Positions 1-12,600 of a stretch of DNA of 64,000 nt are shown here, in pieces. A model generated the notes under the pieces. That model did not search any database and was not told the origin of the DNA. It was given only the letters and a program-made list of their open reading frames with translations. Each line of letters starts with the position of its first letter. The stretch's first letter is position 1. The translations under genes and the position numbers were made by a program. This DNA is from Romanomermis culicivorax (taxonomy: Eukaryota; Nematoda; Enoplea; Mermithida; Mermithidae), in the NCBI GenBank assembly GCA_963922205.1, contig CAWUHX010000082.1, positions 248,001-312,000 on the forward strand. Direction: 5' to 3'.

Positions 1-588
1 GCTTTTTTGCAAGCTTCTATCTGCGCCGTGCAGGAATGATTGAAAAAATTCTCCACTGAAGAAGTTTTTCCTGTTCCAAATAAATATAAATTTTTGTTCG
101 GATTTTCAGTCGAAAAATGATTGCATTAAATGAGTGAAGGAAGAGTGTGAGCAAAATCAATGTTCATTACAATAGGAAAATTCCATTAAGATTAAAAAGT
201 GGGACTCGCCACACTTTGACACTTCAGTAACTGTGATTTCCGATGCTTCATGAGGATAAATTTCGCTTGAAAATAGTCTTATCGCATCGAGTGACAAATT
301 TAACAACAGGATCTTAGTAATTTATTTTCTTGACAATAATTCAAACTTCTGCGACATTTAGACTAATTTCTATTACGTCCAATTTTGTACGAACTTTTGT
401 GAGAAAATTATTTTTTGAACTGGGAGAATTTACAATTTACAATAAATTGGCAATTTACAAAACGCAATCTAAAAATAGCCTTCGTCTATTTTCGGGGAAA
501 CCGGATATGACAATTTCTAATTTTTTACATTTTACCGCTGACACGTCAGGTCAACTTTCCTAATTGAATCGCACTTTATGGAATTCAG
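1..588 (+). other. Intron 5' of the first visible ITIH-like exon
   Basis: AT-rich. No VIT N-terminal exon or signal peptide exon was found here, so earlier exons are presumed upstream of the window. Confidence 0.5.
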
Positions 589-699
589 GTTGATAAAGGA
601 TGACATCATATACGGCAATGTACAAGAGAAAGAAAAAGCTAAAGAAACTTACTTGAAAGCCGTCGAAAGTGGCCAGTCGGCTGGTTTGGTAGCTGAAAA
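589..699 (+). CDS. ITIH-like exon a: VIT domain, middle part
   Basis: Acceptor ttcag precedes 589 and donor gtaagt starts at 700. The exon reads DDIIYGNVQEKEKAKETY, then GQSAGLVAEK, the conserved centre of the VIT domain. It enters with one carried base and leaves with two bases of a codon. Confidence 0.9.
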
Positions 700-3600
700 G
701 TAAGTAATTTCAAATAATTATATTTTCCGAAGGTGATGAATAAGAACTATTACAATAAACGAAAATCTAAAAGTCGCAAGGTTACTCTACTTTGAAAAAG
801 TATGAATTCATCACCTTTCGGCATTCACTGAAAATTGAAGCCTGAAGATGACCGTTGGTCTCACATTCGCGATTTCGGAATGTGAAAAATGATTTTATGC
901 TTCACTTGAATTTCTATCTCATTTTTCTCATTCTCATAGACCTCGCGAAACCAATTCCTTCCAAATTTCGGTCAACGTCGGCGCCAACGAATCCGTGACC
1001 TTCAACTTGACTTACCAAGAAGTATTGAAGCGCGTCCACGGCGTCTACAAGCACGTAATCAACGTCGAAACCGAAAAAGTATGTTCATTTGTTCAACGAC
1101 ATATTCTTGAGCTAAATAACCACAATTTTTCTCCACAATTCAGAAAGTTCAAAATATGGATATCGAAGTGAAAATAAGCGAAATGGGCACGATAAAGAGC
1201 GTCAAGGTTCCGAAATTTGAACCGAAAATAGGCGAAAAGACGAATCTGGAATTGTTAAGCAGCCAAGGTGATGTTAACTTTAATGTAAAAAATAAGCATA
1301 TCTTAGATGAACGTGTGGACAATAATTCCTTTGTGCAAATGAGCATTGAATGCAATTCATAGAAATTAGTGAAAATGAACCTGAACTGTATGCCTATATC
1401 TTTTTCCTCTCAAGTTATTTTTTTTATAGCCAACTTTTCTAAATGAGATTTGAAACGCAAAAAGATGCTCATGCAGTGGAAAAACAACCTATAATTTTTT
1501 CTCAAATTGACTGTAATGAATAGGTTCAAGACTTGAGAAAAAAGATTTCCAAGTGCATTGTACGGAGGTCATTTATTATTAGCATGAACATCTTTCTGCG
1601 CTCCGATCATCCTTTGAAAAAATTGACTATTGGTGTTGTGGTGAACCCGAAGACCTTCCAGAATTGAGTCTTCCACAAGTAGCGTTGGGTTCAATTTTTC
1701 TAAAATATTTCTAGAATAAAATATCTAAAATATTTTTCTAAAAAATAAGAATTCTGCAAGCAGAATAGAAACGTATGAGCTTTGAAGCAGTTTTAGATGT
1801 TCCAAGGGTGAGAATAAACCAAGCAACGATGTTTCTTGCAAAATATAAAATTTCATTCAATACGATACATTTTTTAGTTTTTGGATCTTTTTTATCATTC
1901 AATAGAATGCTACACTCCATTGATTTGGAAATGATCAATGCAGCGGTCGCAATTTCAACAAACGCAGCCTTACTAGAGATCAAAAAATCAATGTCGACAG
2001 TCTTGAAATGGTCGAAAAGTGGAATCATCAAGGACTCTGTATTATGAAGAAAAAATTTATTGAATGGAGTCAATGAGCCTTCCATAATTTATAATAACAG
2101 CCTGGATGTAATCTCGTTGCATCGATCATTTTAAAATGAGTGGAATATAATCATAATCAGCTTCCCATATTTTCATGTGGACATTATCCATGTTTATGTG
2201 AGCAGAGATAACGTTGGTATTGTAACGGTTCTCGCACACTGGGTGGTAGCTTCTCTGCCACCGACTGCACAGCCCTGCATCGCCTGTTGCGACTACAGCA
2301 GTGCCCGTCACAAAAATCTAGGTCTGGGCCCGTGATGGCACCCTTTGCGCATCGTCACAGTATGCCCCCAGCAGCCCACTGTGGAAACCAGCCCTGTATG
2401 CAATCTGATATTTCCGACACTTATTCTCGTCTACACTCTTTGTGTTATTCTTTTGTTATAAATCTTCGGTATGCCCTTCTATCAACTTGATTGTCTGTAG
2501 AATCCATGAAAGGCCAATACTTTAAAATCTGCCGATTTGGGTTCCGAATTCCTGCATTTTCTACCTGCAAGATTCCTCAAGTTAGAAACAGTAGATTATA
2601 GATATTTTAATTTGAAGGCTATAAAGATTAACATATGAGAAGTAATTTGCATTACCATTTAAAGATATTTCCGGTTAATGGCTACAATAGCATACATTTA
2701 TTTTTACAATTGCATTAACCAGGCTGAGCTTATAGTTGTTTCATAAACAATATTATTTGCTAGACCGGCTGATTGTCATTGACTTTTAGTGTCAAGCAGG
2801 GAAGCTGACAAAATTCATCGATACATTTATTTTGAATGACAATAGAAAAAGAGGCAAACTGATCATTTTTCTTCAATACCTGGTCAGATCGTCATAAAAT
2901 CTGAATTGTATAATTACGATCTCGTTTTTAATATAGTGATTTTGTTACAGTAAAGCTTTCTACATTTGTAATTTCGTGTCCAGTTCAATATACTTTTGAG
3001 GGGTTTTAGAAAGCCCACTCATATTTCATGAATTAGTAATATTCAAGTTTGATCTTAGAACTTGTGTAAGAAATACATGAGCTTTTACGGAAAGCTTCAT
3101 ATAACTGTTTCTGATTACGAGAGATAGAATCACGCCTGTTTATTCCGGCAAGAGCATTCAAATACAAACTGCCTTTAATCCTTCGATGGATCATTTTTGG
3201 AAATGTGACCGAGAACCAAACTGCTGAAGTTTTGGGTATGAGAACTTGCGCACTTATACTAAAGACTAATTGGATTATGACTACCCAAAAACTGTATTTG
3301 AAAGATTTCCTCATAATAAAAAAGCCGCCGCTTTTCCAGACGAACCAAAGGCCAACATTGACATTGTCGATTTGAAAGGCATCAGCGAAGCTACCATCAG
3401 ATTTTCGGGCAACGACGCCTTGTCCAACAAGACCGTTGGCCAATTGGCCGTTTTGTACGACGTTCAAAGGGACGAAACGGCCGGCAGCGTTCAAGTCTTG
3501 GACGGTCATTTCGTGCACTTTTTCGCGCCCAACGGTTTGACCAAAGGCAAAAAACATATTTTCTTCGTTCTGGATCGTTCCGGATCGATGTACGGTAAAA

Positions 3601-6600
3601 AGTTCTCTCAGCTGAAGGTAAAAGATGAAGGAAGAATCCGTACAAATATTATGCAGAAAATTATCGTATGATGTAACTCTAAGGGAAAAAACACGTTTGT
3701 TTGACATCAGACATAATTTTGTTTTATGTGCGACTGAACTGAACTGTAAACTTTTACCTCGTGCAACATTTTTATACTTTCAATTCTGTAACATTCTATC
3801 GACACATCCCTCGTTCGAAACTGATTTCCCATGATTTGGCAGGATGCTATGAAACGAATTATCGGCGAATTGGACGAACAGGACAAATTTAACATTCTGT
3901 TTTTCGATCATAAACTTTACCCTTGGAAATTGGAGTCGGTTATGGCCACGAAGGAGAGAAAACAAGAAGCCGTAGAACACGTGATGAATGCTGAGATAGC
4001 AGGAGGTGAGCAGATAAGATAAAGTGATCACTTGATTGCTATAAAGTGTCATTAAAATAGATTTCACTATGAATGCTACAGTCATCAGTTACATGTACAG
4101 CCGTGTTATACCAACAAAATTTTTTGGTCCTACAGCAAAACGATCTGACCGCGGTTGTGTCTTAGGGGTGTGCGTCAGTATTAGTATATAAACTTACACA
4201 TAAAAACAACCATTTGTTTACAATTTCATTTGACTCTCCATAAATTTCAGCAACTATTGTCATTGGAGAAACACAATTTTATTGTTAAGCAGCTTGATCA
4301 AATTCATCGACAGATTTTAAATCATATGTGCGATACAACTATACTGTAAAGTTGCTTCTCAGGTTTTTATTCTTTAGCTCTAAATAAGCTTATTGGGAAA
4401 AAATTGAAAATTTAAAAAATGTAGGCTTGCTAACACACTACAGCCTAAACGAAACCATGTAATGCTTGCATAAATACGTTTATTGGGGACATGCTGAAAG
4501 TGTTTTATTCAGTCGCTGTTGTAAAAATTTGCATCTCTGAGTCATTACCACAATCGATTGCTTTCAATAGGTGAACTATCGCAAAGCCTTTTTTCCATTC
4601 AGCTCATTTAGAGTATAAAAAAGTATAAAAAGCTTAAGAAGCAACTTTACAGTATTGTTGTGTTAGCTGCAATGAGCTGTAGCTCTGTTGATTAATTTGA
4701 TCAAGGTTTTGACAATAGTCTCTCCGACGACTATAGTCGCTGAAATTTTTTCTGAGAGTCAGCATACCCCAAAATGCACATTTTTTAAATCGTAGAGAAA
4801 CGCTTGATTTTCAGGTGTAAGTTTATATGCTAATGCATGCATACTTTCTAAAGCACAACTTTGGTACAGATCATTTTGCCGTAGGACCAAGATTTTTTTT
4901 TTGTATAACACAGCTGTACATGTATGGTCGTCAAGCCGATGCAGTATATTTCTGGAACGAAATCATGGCATGAGTTACCAGATTTCTTTTAAAAAGCTAG
5001 TGTTCTCGGAAAATTCAATTTTTCGTGCTTGATTTTATCACGTAAAGCTTTTTAACTCAGAATGTATTACACAACGCATGAACATACGATATTCAGTATT
5101 GTAATTAACGCACAAAATCTAAATATAATGTACCATGGCTTATCCTAAGTACATTTGGATCAAAATAAATTTTTCAACCAACTTAGATTTGAATTTTGAT
5201 GTCTTGAGGAATATGCAAAATCAACAATAACATTTGTTTATTGAGAGCGAAGAAAACATTGTATTATATTGTTATAGCAATGCGCTAAAGTTTTTGATTT
5301 AAGCATGAACTCGATCCTGCGATTCGATCGTCGAATCATGATTTGAGTGCATCATGCAGAATTTTATACTTCCACATTTATAATCAGTTCTGTAAACCTT
5401 TCACTTATTTTTGAAAAAAATTTTCAGCTACGGATATTTTCCTGGCCTTGAAAACCGCTTTAGAACGTATTCAAATCGAATATACGGAAAACTTTTCGCC
5501 CATGATCTTGTTTTTGACTGACGGCGAAGCTACATCCGGCATACAGGACAACAATCTGATCGTGCAAAAGGTGACCGAACTGAACAAAAATTCGACCGTC
5601 AGCGGCGCAACGTGCTCAATCCACTGTTTGGCTTTCGGCAGGGGCGCCGATTACAAATTGGCTCAAAGACTGTCCACCAACAATCGAGGCTTGGCCAAGA
5701 AAATTTTCGAAGACGCCGACGCAGATCTTCAGTTGACTGGTACGTGATTTTTTGATAGAAAACAGAAGTTGCATGCACTATTGGGAGGTTGACCCTAAGC
5801 AAACTACCTGTTGAGCCCATGCAGAATTGTGGCTCATCCTCAAGCGGTTTTTATCCGCAGTATATTTTCAAGTTTATCAGGTCAGCAATTCTTCAATTTT
5901 TTCCACATAAATCATGGGATGTTCAATAGTAGAGCTTCACACGACAAAAATTTCGTACCCGGGTACCCCTTTATTCATTACCAGGGTACCTGGGTACCCG
6001 GGGACCCGAATTACCCGGGTATACCCGGGTTTACCCGAGTACATGTTAAAATGAGTTGTAATGTTAATGTACATATATAATATTAGACAGATACACTGTG
6101 AAAATAGAATGATGCATTTACACACACTCCGTAGTCCCTACTACATAATATTTTTCAACACTTGTGTTGAAACACTGGTTGTGTTGTTGTATGCAGTAGA
6201 CTGCATAGGTAGGTAGGTATATTGCGAATATAATACTAGAGATGATGATTGATACACATCATCGACGCACCTACGCTGCAAAATACTACACATCACATCA
6301 CGATAGCTCAATATTATTGACGAGATAAAGCAAAATTTGCATACCTCCTGGGTTTGTTTGACCTACGAGTCACAAGCCAAGTGGCTTGTTGACCTTAAAT
6401 TTTACAAGCCATTCCAAATTTTTGCAAGCCAATTTTATAATATCAGTATACGTGGATAAATTCCAATGCTAGGTTATTTTTTAAAGAAATGTATATATAG
6501 AGCATCACGGCAATCGATCAAAAAGAGATGTCATTCAACATTCAATAACATTTTAGAGCCGTTAATTCATTAAAATTCAGGAAACATTTGAAATTTTTGA

Positions 6601-9600
6601 GTTTGATCGAAGTCTAATCTACAAGCATTGTGGAAAAAATTTTCCAACAAACTATCCAAGAACATAATGACTTTGAATTACACGAGAAATCGACGGTTGA
6701 GTCGTCTATGATGACAAGTGAGAGCCCAAAAAAGCTATATTTCTTTCCTGTTTTTGGGTATTGACATTCTGCGATACTGGAAAATCAATTTTCCAACCAC
6801 TTGTTTGAAGAATTAGTTTCGAATTTTCTGTTCAAAGGTCGTAATTTCTGGAATTTCATGTTTGAAAAATTTTAAAACCATTAATTTATTCACACACTCT
6901 AATGAACTCGGCCAAATAGATATGAGCAAGAAGAATAGAAGTTTCCGAGAACTACTTCCATGAAGCTTTTGGATTGATTTTACGTTGAGAAAGGAATAAT
7001 CACTTCAAAAAGTTTACAGACTTGACGTATTGATCTTTCTCAAAAAATGTGTCAAGGGAAAAATGTGAATCTTCATTAAATATCAATATGAAATATTGAA
7101 GATTACCAATTAAAACATGAGATAATACGTTTAAGATGATTAAAACTATTAAAGATTAAATGATAAATGAAGGTAGACATGTTAGAAGCAGCGCCTGAGC
7201 TAGGAAATAAATAATAATGCTTATTTAAGTTATAACCGGCGCGAAGCGCCGGAAAATTTTGAGATTATGACCTTCTGAAATGCACCAAAATGCATCTTTC
7301 CTGTATCCGATATGATCAAACACATGACTCAAAAAATTCTGACAAGCCATTTTTGCTTGTTGGACTAAAATTCTACAAGCCATTTTGTCAGTCCAACAAG
7401 CCATGGCTTGTAAAAGGCTAAAAAAACTATGCATACACCTCTACTCTCAAGTCTACATATTATACGTGATACAAAACGGGTACCCGAATTACCCGTGTAC
7501 CCGGGTATACCCGGGTACCCGCGGGTACACGGGTAATGGTTTTCGTTTTGTACCCGGGTATACCCGGGTAATTCGGGTACCCAGTGTGAAGCTCTATTCA
7601 ATAGACTAATTATATCCAGATGACTTGCGCCCTTTTTATTGAATGTTTCAATGGAATACAGTCGGAAAGTTTTAATGAAAATATTTTAAAAAGCATACTA
7701 TTGTGGATATTATGAAATCGAATCAGTAAATCATCAATTTTCGATCAACTTTGTGTGTCACAGAAATGCTTTGAAACTAATAATGTTTTATTGTAGTCAA
7801 TCATACAGTAAAACCCTTGCTTCTTAGTTTCAATCGTCAAAACGTCAAAATCGTCAAACGCAAAATTACTGTTTATAGAGATAAAGTTTTCTTGCAAATC
7901 TAATCAAAGTTTATTATTGATTGTAAGTAGCGATCTGATTTGGATTTTTCTCGGTATTTGTCAACAGTATATCAGTCAAATTTAGTCGATCTGCCTGAAG
8001 TTGGTTAAAACGTGATGCATGAACATTCATAGAAACTGGTAAATGCGTGGATTCTGAACATAAACGAGACTATGAAATCCAATATCCAGAGTAATTTTGA
8101 CATTGCAGTTGCTTAATGCTATTGTCTGCTTTTCTTGAAATGCTCCTAAATTATAGAAACATAAAGCAAGTACTATTTAATATTTCTACGATTCCTGGCT
8201 AAGCCATGAGTCACATAAGACTTAAAATTTGTGGACTTACTCAATTAACCTTTAACAATTTTTGGAATGAAAAATCTTGCAGTAAAAGCTTTCTGTAAAC
8301 AATGTCGACAAAAGTAATGATTTTGGTCATTTATGAATTTTAAGGCATTTTATAAAAGACAGACTTGATTATTTTAATATAACATTAACATATAGTTCGC
8401 CTTCGCGTAAGCCTTTAAAGGTCGGAAAATCAAGTATATCAATTTTTCGGCCAAGATTACCTAAATTCCATGAAATTTTCTTTCATTGACCTGCGAATAT
8501 TCTAACGACTTGTAACGACGGAGTGTCAGAGACTGATTTTGTGACAATAGAGGAGACATAGTCTGTCATGATCGACATCATACCGTTGAATCTGGTTCGT
8601 TTTTGATTTTTCACTACAGTAAGATGCCTCATGAATTCGGATATGATCCAGATGATGTCCGTTGAAGTATAGCAAATGGAGACAACCTTTTCCACTTTCC
8701 AGGTTTCTACGCCGAAATTGCTTCGCCTCTTCTATCCGACGTCAAATTTCACTACTTGAACGGCACTGTCGACGTCAACTCTTTGGTTCAGCTCGGCGAA
8801 TACAACTACTACGACGGCGGCGAATTGATCGTCATCGGCAAATTGGTCAACGATTCCACCGAACCGCGAGTCCCAGCCGCTGCCAGCACGACTACTACTG
8901 AAGGCCCCCAAATCGTCAACCCGCTTTTCGACGTCCAAGTGACGGCCAGAGTTGCCTCCGGCGCCCCATCAAGCGCCCGGAGGACGTTCTCTACGGGAGC
9001 CGTGGCCTGCTGTTTGAGGCCCTGGTGCCCGTGGCCGTGGCCGCCCAGCCCGCCATTGCCGGAACCGGTGCCAGAAAAAGTGGAACCGTCGACCAGTTTG
9101 CAGGGTTTCATCGAACGAATGTGGGCTTATTTGACTGTGAAGAAATTATTGAAACAATATGAGCTGGAACCGAAAGATAACGAGGCTAAAAAGGCAGAAG
9201 CTTTGAGGTTGAGTTTGAAGGTGAGTTTTCCAACATTCAATAATGAGAAAATGTCTCGTTATACAATGACAGTAATCCAGAATTTGAATTTCTCATATGA
9301 TAAATCCGTTCCAACGCATAAAAAATTAAAAAGTTATAATGCCTCAGAATGACATGATGTAGTTTTCTGTGCATGTTTTGACATTGTGCGCAGGAATGAG
9401 AATGTTTTTCAAATTGGTACTCTTGATTGAAGTTTACGTTGTCACACTTTTCTATTGTTTTCCAATTGCACCATAGATATGTTGCTTAGTTCAAGAGATT
9501 GGGCATAGTACTGTAGTTCGGTCGATCATCATTACTGCTTATTTCATTCAAGTTGAGATGTAAAATTTCGGATGGTTGAAAAAGATTCTCCATTCTACAA

Positions 9601-12600
9601 AACAGCATCTTCACATGTATGAGTCTCACAGATAATATTTGCAGGTCTGAAACTATCCTCATTACGACTTCAAAACGATTCTCCAGACCAGACAGATTTC
9701 ACAGATTTTTGTGAGAAACAGAAATTTTCGATCTCACCAACAAACAACAACTGGAAGGCAGCCTTTACTCTAGAAATTCTAGTTCCAAATGACGTATGAT
9801 TTAGTGAAAAGCAAAAATATAAAATATCACTGACCGTCGAGTTTCATCACTATACTCCATTCATTTTGAAGTGGTCGATGCAGCAAGGTCGCAGTTCAAC
9901 TTTTACGCAAAATTATGGAAGGCTCGTTGATTCAATTCAATAAATTTTCCTTCATGATACAGATTTCTTAGTGACCACACTTTTGAACGATTTCAAGATT
10001 ATAGAAAATGATTTCCTGAGCATCAGTAACGTATTTTTTCTAATCATTTAAATTCATTTTATCTCAACATTTTTCTAATCAGACATGCTATTTCACCGAA
10101 TGAGCAGCAAACGGAAAAATCCGATTTTTTTGCAAATAAAAGCCCTAAAACTTCCCGCCAATTTGAGAAAAGTTTGATCAAATTTTTATTGCCTAAATTT
10201 TTATTTTTCGAACACTTGCTATGTTCGTGGAATACGAGTAAATGCGTGGGTGCGCATCGCCATCATTAAAAATTCATAGACTGTGATTGAGCATAGATCC
10301 TCAGATTGAACTATTTTTTTGGAACGAAGACAGTGTTAGATGACTAATAATAAATGATGCTCAGCACACCGATTCGAATAAGACAGAGTTCATGTGAAAA
10401 ATTCTCCAGAATACATCAACATTATATTTACTAAAGCACTTAATTATGGCATGGCAGTAAGAAAATACTGAATGAATTCAACATAGTGAGCTCCGCAACT
10501 AATGGACGCGTGTTAGTGCGTTTCATGTCTGAGTCCATCAAAAGTGGTGTATCATTTCATGACTGTTCTCCGTTGGGCAAATGAAAAATTTTTAAAAGGG
10601 CACTTTTCATTAATAATAATGGTTCAAGGATATGGTACAGAAGAACTACCGAGCCACATTAAAGCTTTTCTGGGACAAATTGAATTTCTGTTTTAGTACA
10701 AATTTGTTACGTCTTTGACTTCCATGGTCGTTGTCCAGCCGGACGGCAACAAAACCAGCGATTTGGAGCAAAACAGATCGCCGTCGCCGTTTGTGCAGGA
10801 CGCCTTAAACTACCATCAATCGGCGTTAATAAGTGGCACCGGGGGCAATCTTATGTATGGCGGGTATGCCCATTCTAGTTATGGCATGGGCATTCAGAGT
10901 GGCTTCGACATGTATGGTGAGTCCGGTAATCAGGAAATCGGATATTTGAATTTATTACTTCAATTATAAAATAGTTTATTTAATGTCGAAATATCAGATG
11001 TAGCCATATTTAAATTAGCCGGATTTATTAACATAATTCGACAGATTTTTTGTTCATGAATGCAATTTGTGTGAGAATGATTTTTTCTAACGGCTTTTAG
11101 ACATTGATGATTTTTCCATATCAGTAATGAATCTGGGACTGTCGTATTTATCTACGTCGTGCATTTGTCATTTCATGACAAATTACCTCTGCTAATAAAT
11201 CTCAAAGATAATTGTAAATTTGTTTGTCGAATATATGAAAATCATCGTGCATGATGCATTCTTAGAATCTTGATTAGAAAAAAAATTTTTTTCGTCATGG
11301 ATGCATTTCATAGTTTATGGAAAAAAGCCTTTGCGTAAGAGTCATAGACATGTATGAAACTGTTGTATCGCTGATGGCTTACGATGTCACTAATTTTTTT
11401 CTTTCCTTCCTGCTCTGCAGCTTCCAAAACTTGAACTTGAAATTTTCTTGTTTCCTACAATGTACCATTCCTAAAGAAAGATTTTTGGTGTCAACCGGTC
11501 GATGTAAATTCTACAGTTTCTCATAAAATTAATCAACTAAAGTGAAAAATTATGTACACGAGGATTAGGTAGAAATTCAAATATGGAACACATATGCAAT
11601 AGCGCGGAAAGGAACGTTTCGGCGCCGCCATTCCGGCGCCCTCACTTTTTGGGCGTCGGGTCGTACCTTATTTTTCAAGTGAATCCTTTTTATCTTATAT
11701 TTTTCTTTGTATTTCTTTTTTTTGTCGTTTCCTGTGTCGTCTTGCTTATGTTATGATTTATGCTTTTTTATGTTTTTCCTTATCATTATCTTCTTCGCTA
11801 ATGTTCTAGTATGAATTGATCCGATTGCCAGCTGCCAGTTTGCAACTGTGATTCCTTAATTTTATTCGAATTGAACAAAAAAATAGTTGTTCAAAAAATC
11901 GAAAAAATGGAAAAATTTCCATATTTTTTAGTGATCAGGAAATATATTGTGCAGTGACCATGAGAACGGCAAATTGATAGCTCTACAATGAGACTAAGGA
12001 AGTGCAGCAAAAATGCCCAGCTACACTTGAAACATACGAGTCTCCTCTAAAAAACATAATTAAGAGTCTTTTAACTCTTTTGTTGCCTCTGTTTTTTCTT
12101 CCTATTGTTAGTAGTATATTTATTTTTTAGTTATATATTTTTTATACACCACTCTCTGCAAGTAACCAGGGAAATAATGCTGATTTTTTATTTTGTTTTT
12201 TTTCGTATGGAATTTTATAATGCCTAGTGCCGAAATGGCTCCTCGTCCAACTGAATAACGTCGAAACGGTGGCGCCGAACTGTCCTAGACCTCTCTCGCC
12301 TCACTATTCGACCGATTTCAGTTGGAGAAATATTCTAAAGTGAAAGTCTGCAAATATTTTGAGACAATTGTTTCAAATTCACAGTTTTAATAGCAGATTT
12401 TAGTGGTTTAATCTACATACTACATTCCAGGGAAATGTTCATGCATGCGCATGGCACTGACTAAGCTGAATGTCCGAAAGACGCAGTCACAGCGCTTTCC
12501 CCAAAAAGAACTTTCCTATAAAGCATACACAATGGACAACATTTCTTTGATATGAATTTAAAGCATGATTTGAACGCCATCAGCCGGAATACCTTTACTG

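Larger units (their letters stand above)
5930..7596. mobile_element. hAT-type non-autonomous transposon with perfect TIRs and 8-bp TSD
   Basis: TIR TAGAGCTTCACAC at 5930-5942 and its exact inverse at 7584-7596. The 8-bp duplication TTCAATAG lies at 5922-5929 and 7597-7604. An 8-bp duplication with a T-A start is typical of hAT elements. Just inside each end is an array of TACCCGGGTA-type repeats. The interior contains the hairpin CCGGCGCGAAGCGCCGG (7236-7252) and shares sequence with 43000-44450 and 47300-47480. It lies in ITIH-like intron 6. Confidence 0.9.

Noticed and set aside
1156-1362. ORF continuing past the donor of ITIH-like exon c to a stop at 1362
   Set aside because: Splicing at 1267 keeps the VIT-vWA frame; the read-through tail lacks similarity.
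3033-3707. 224-codon minus ORF
   Set aside because: Antisense of the ITIH-like vWA exon 3340-3617.
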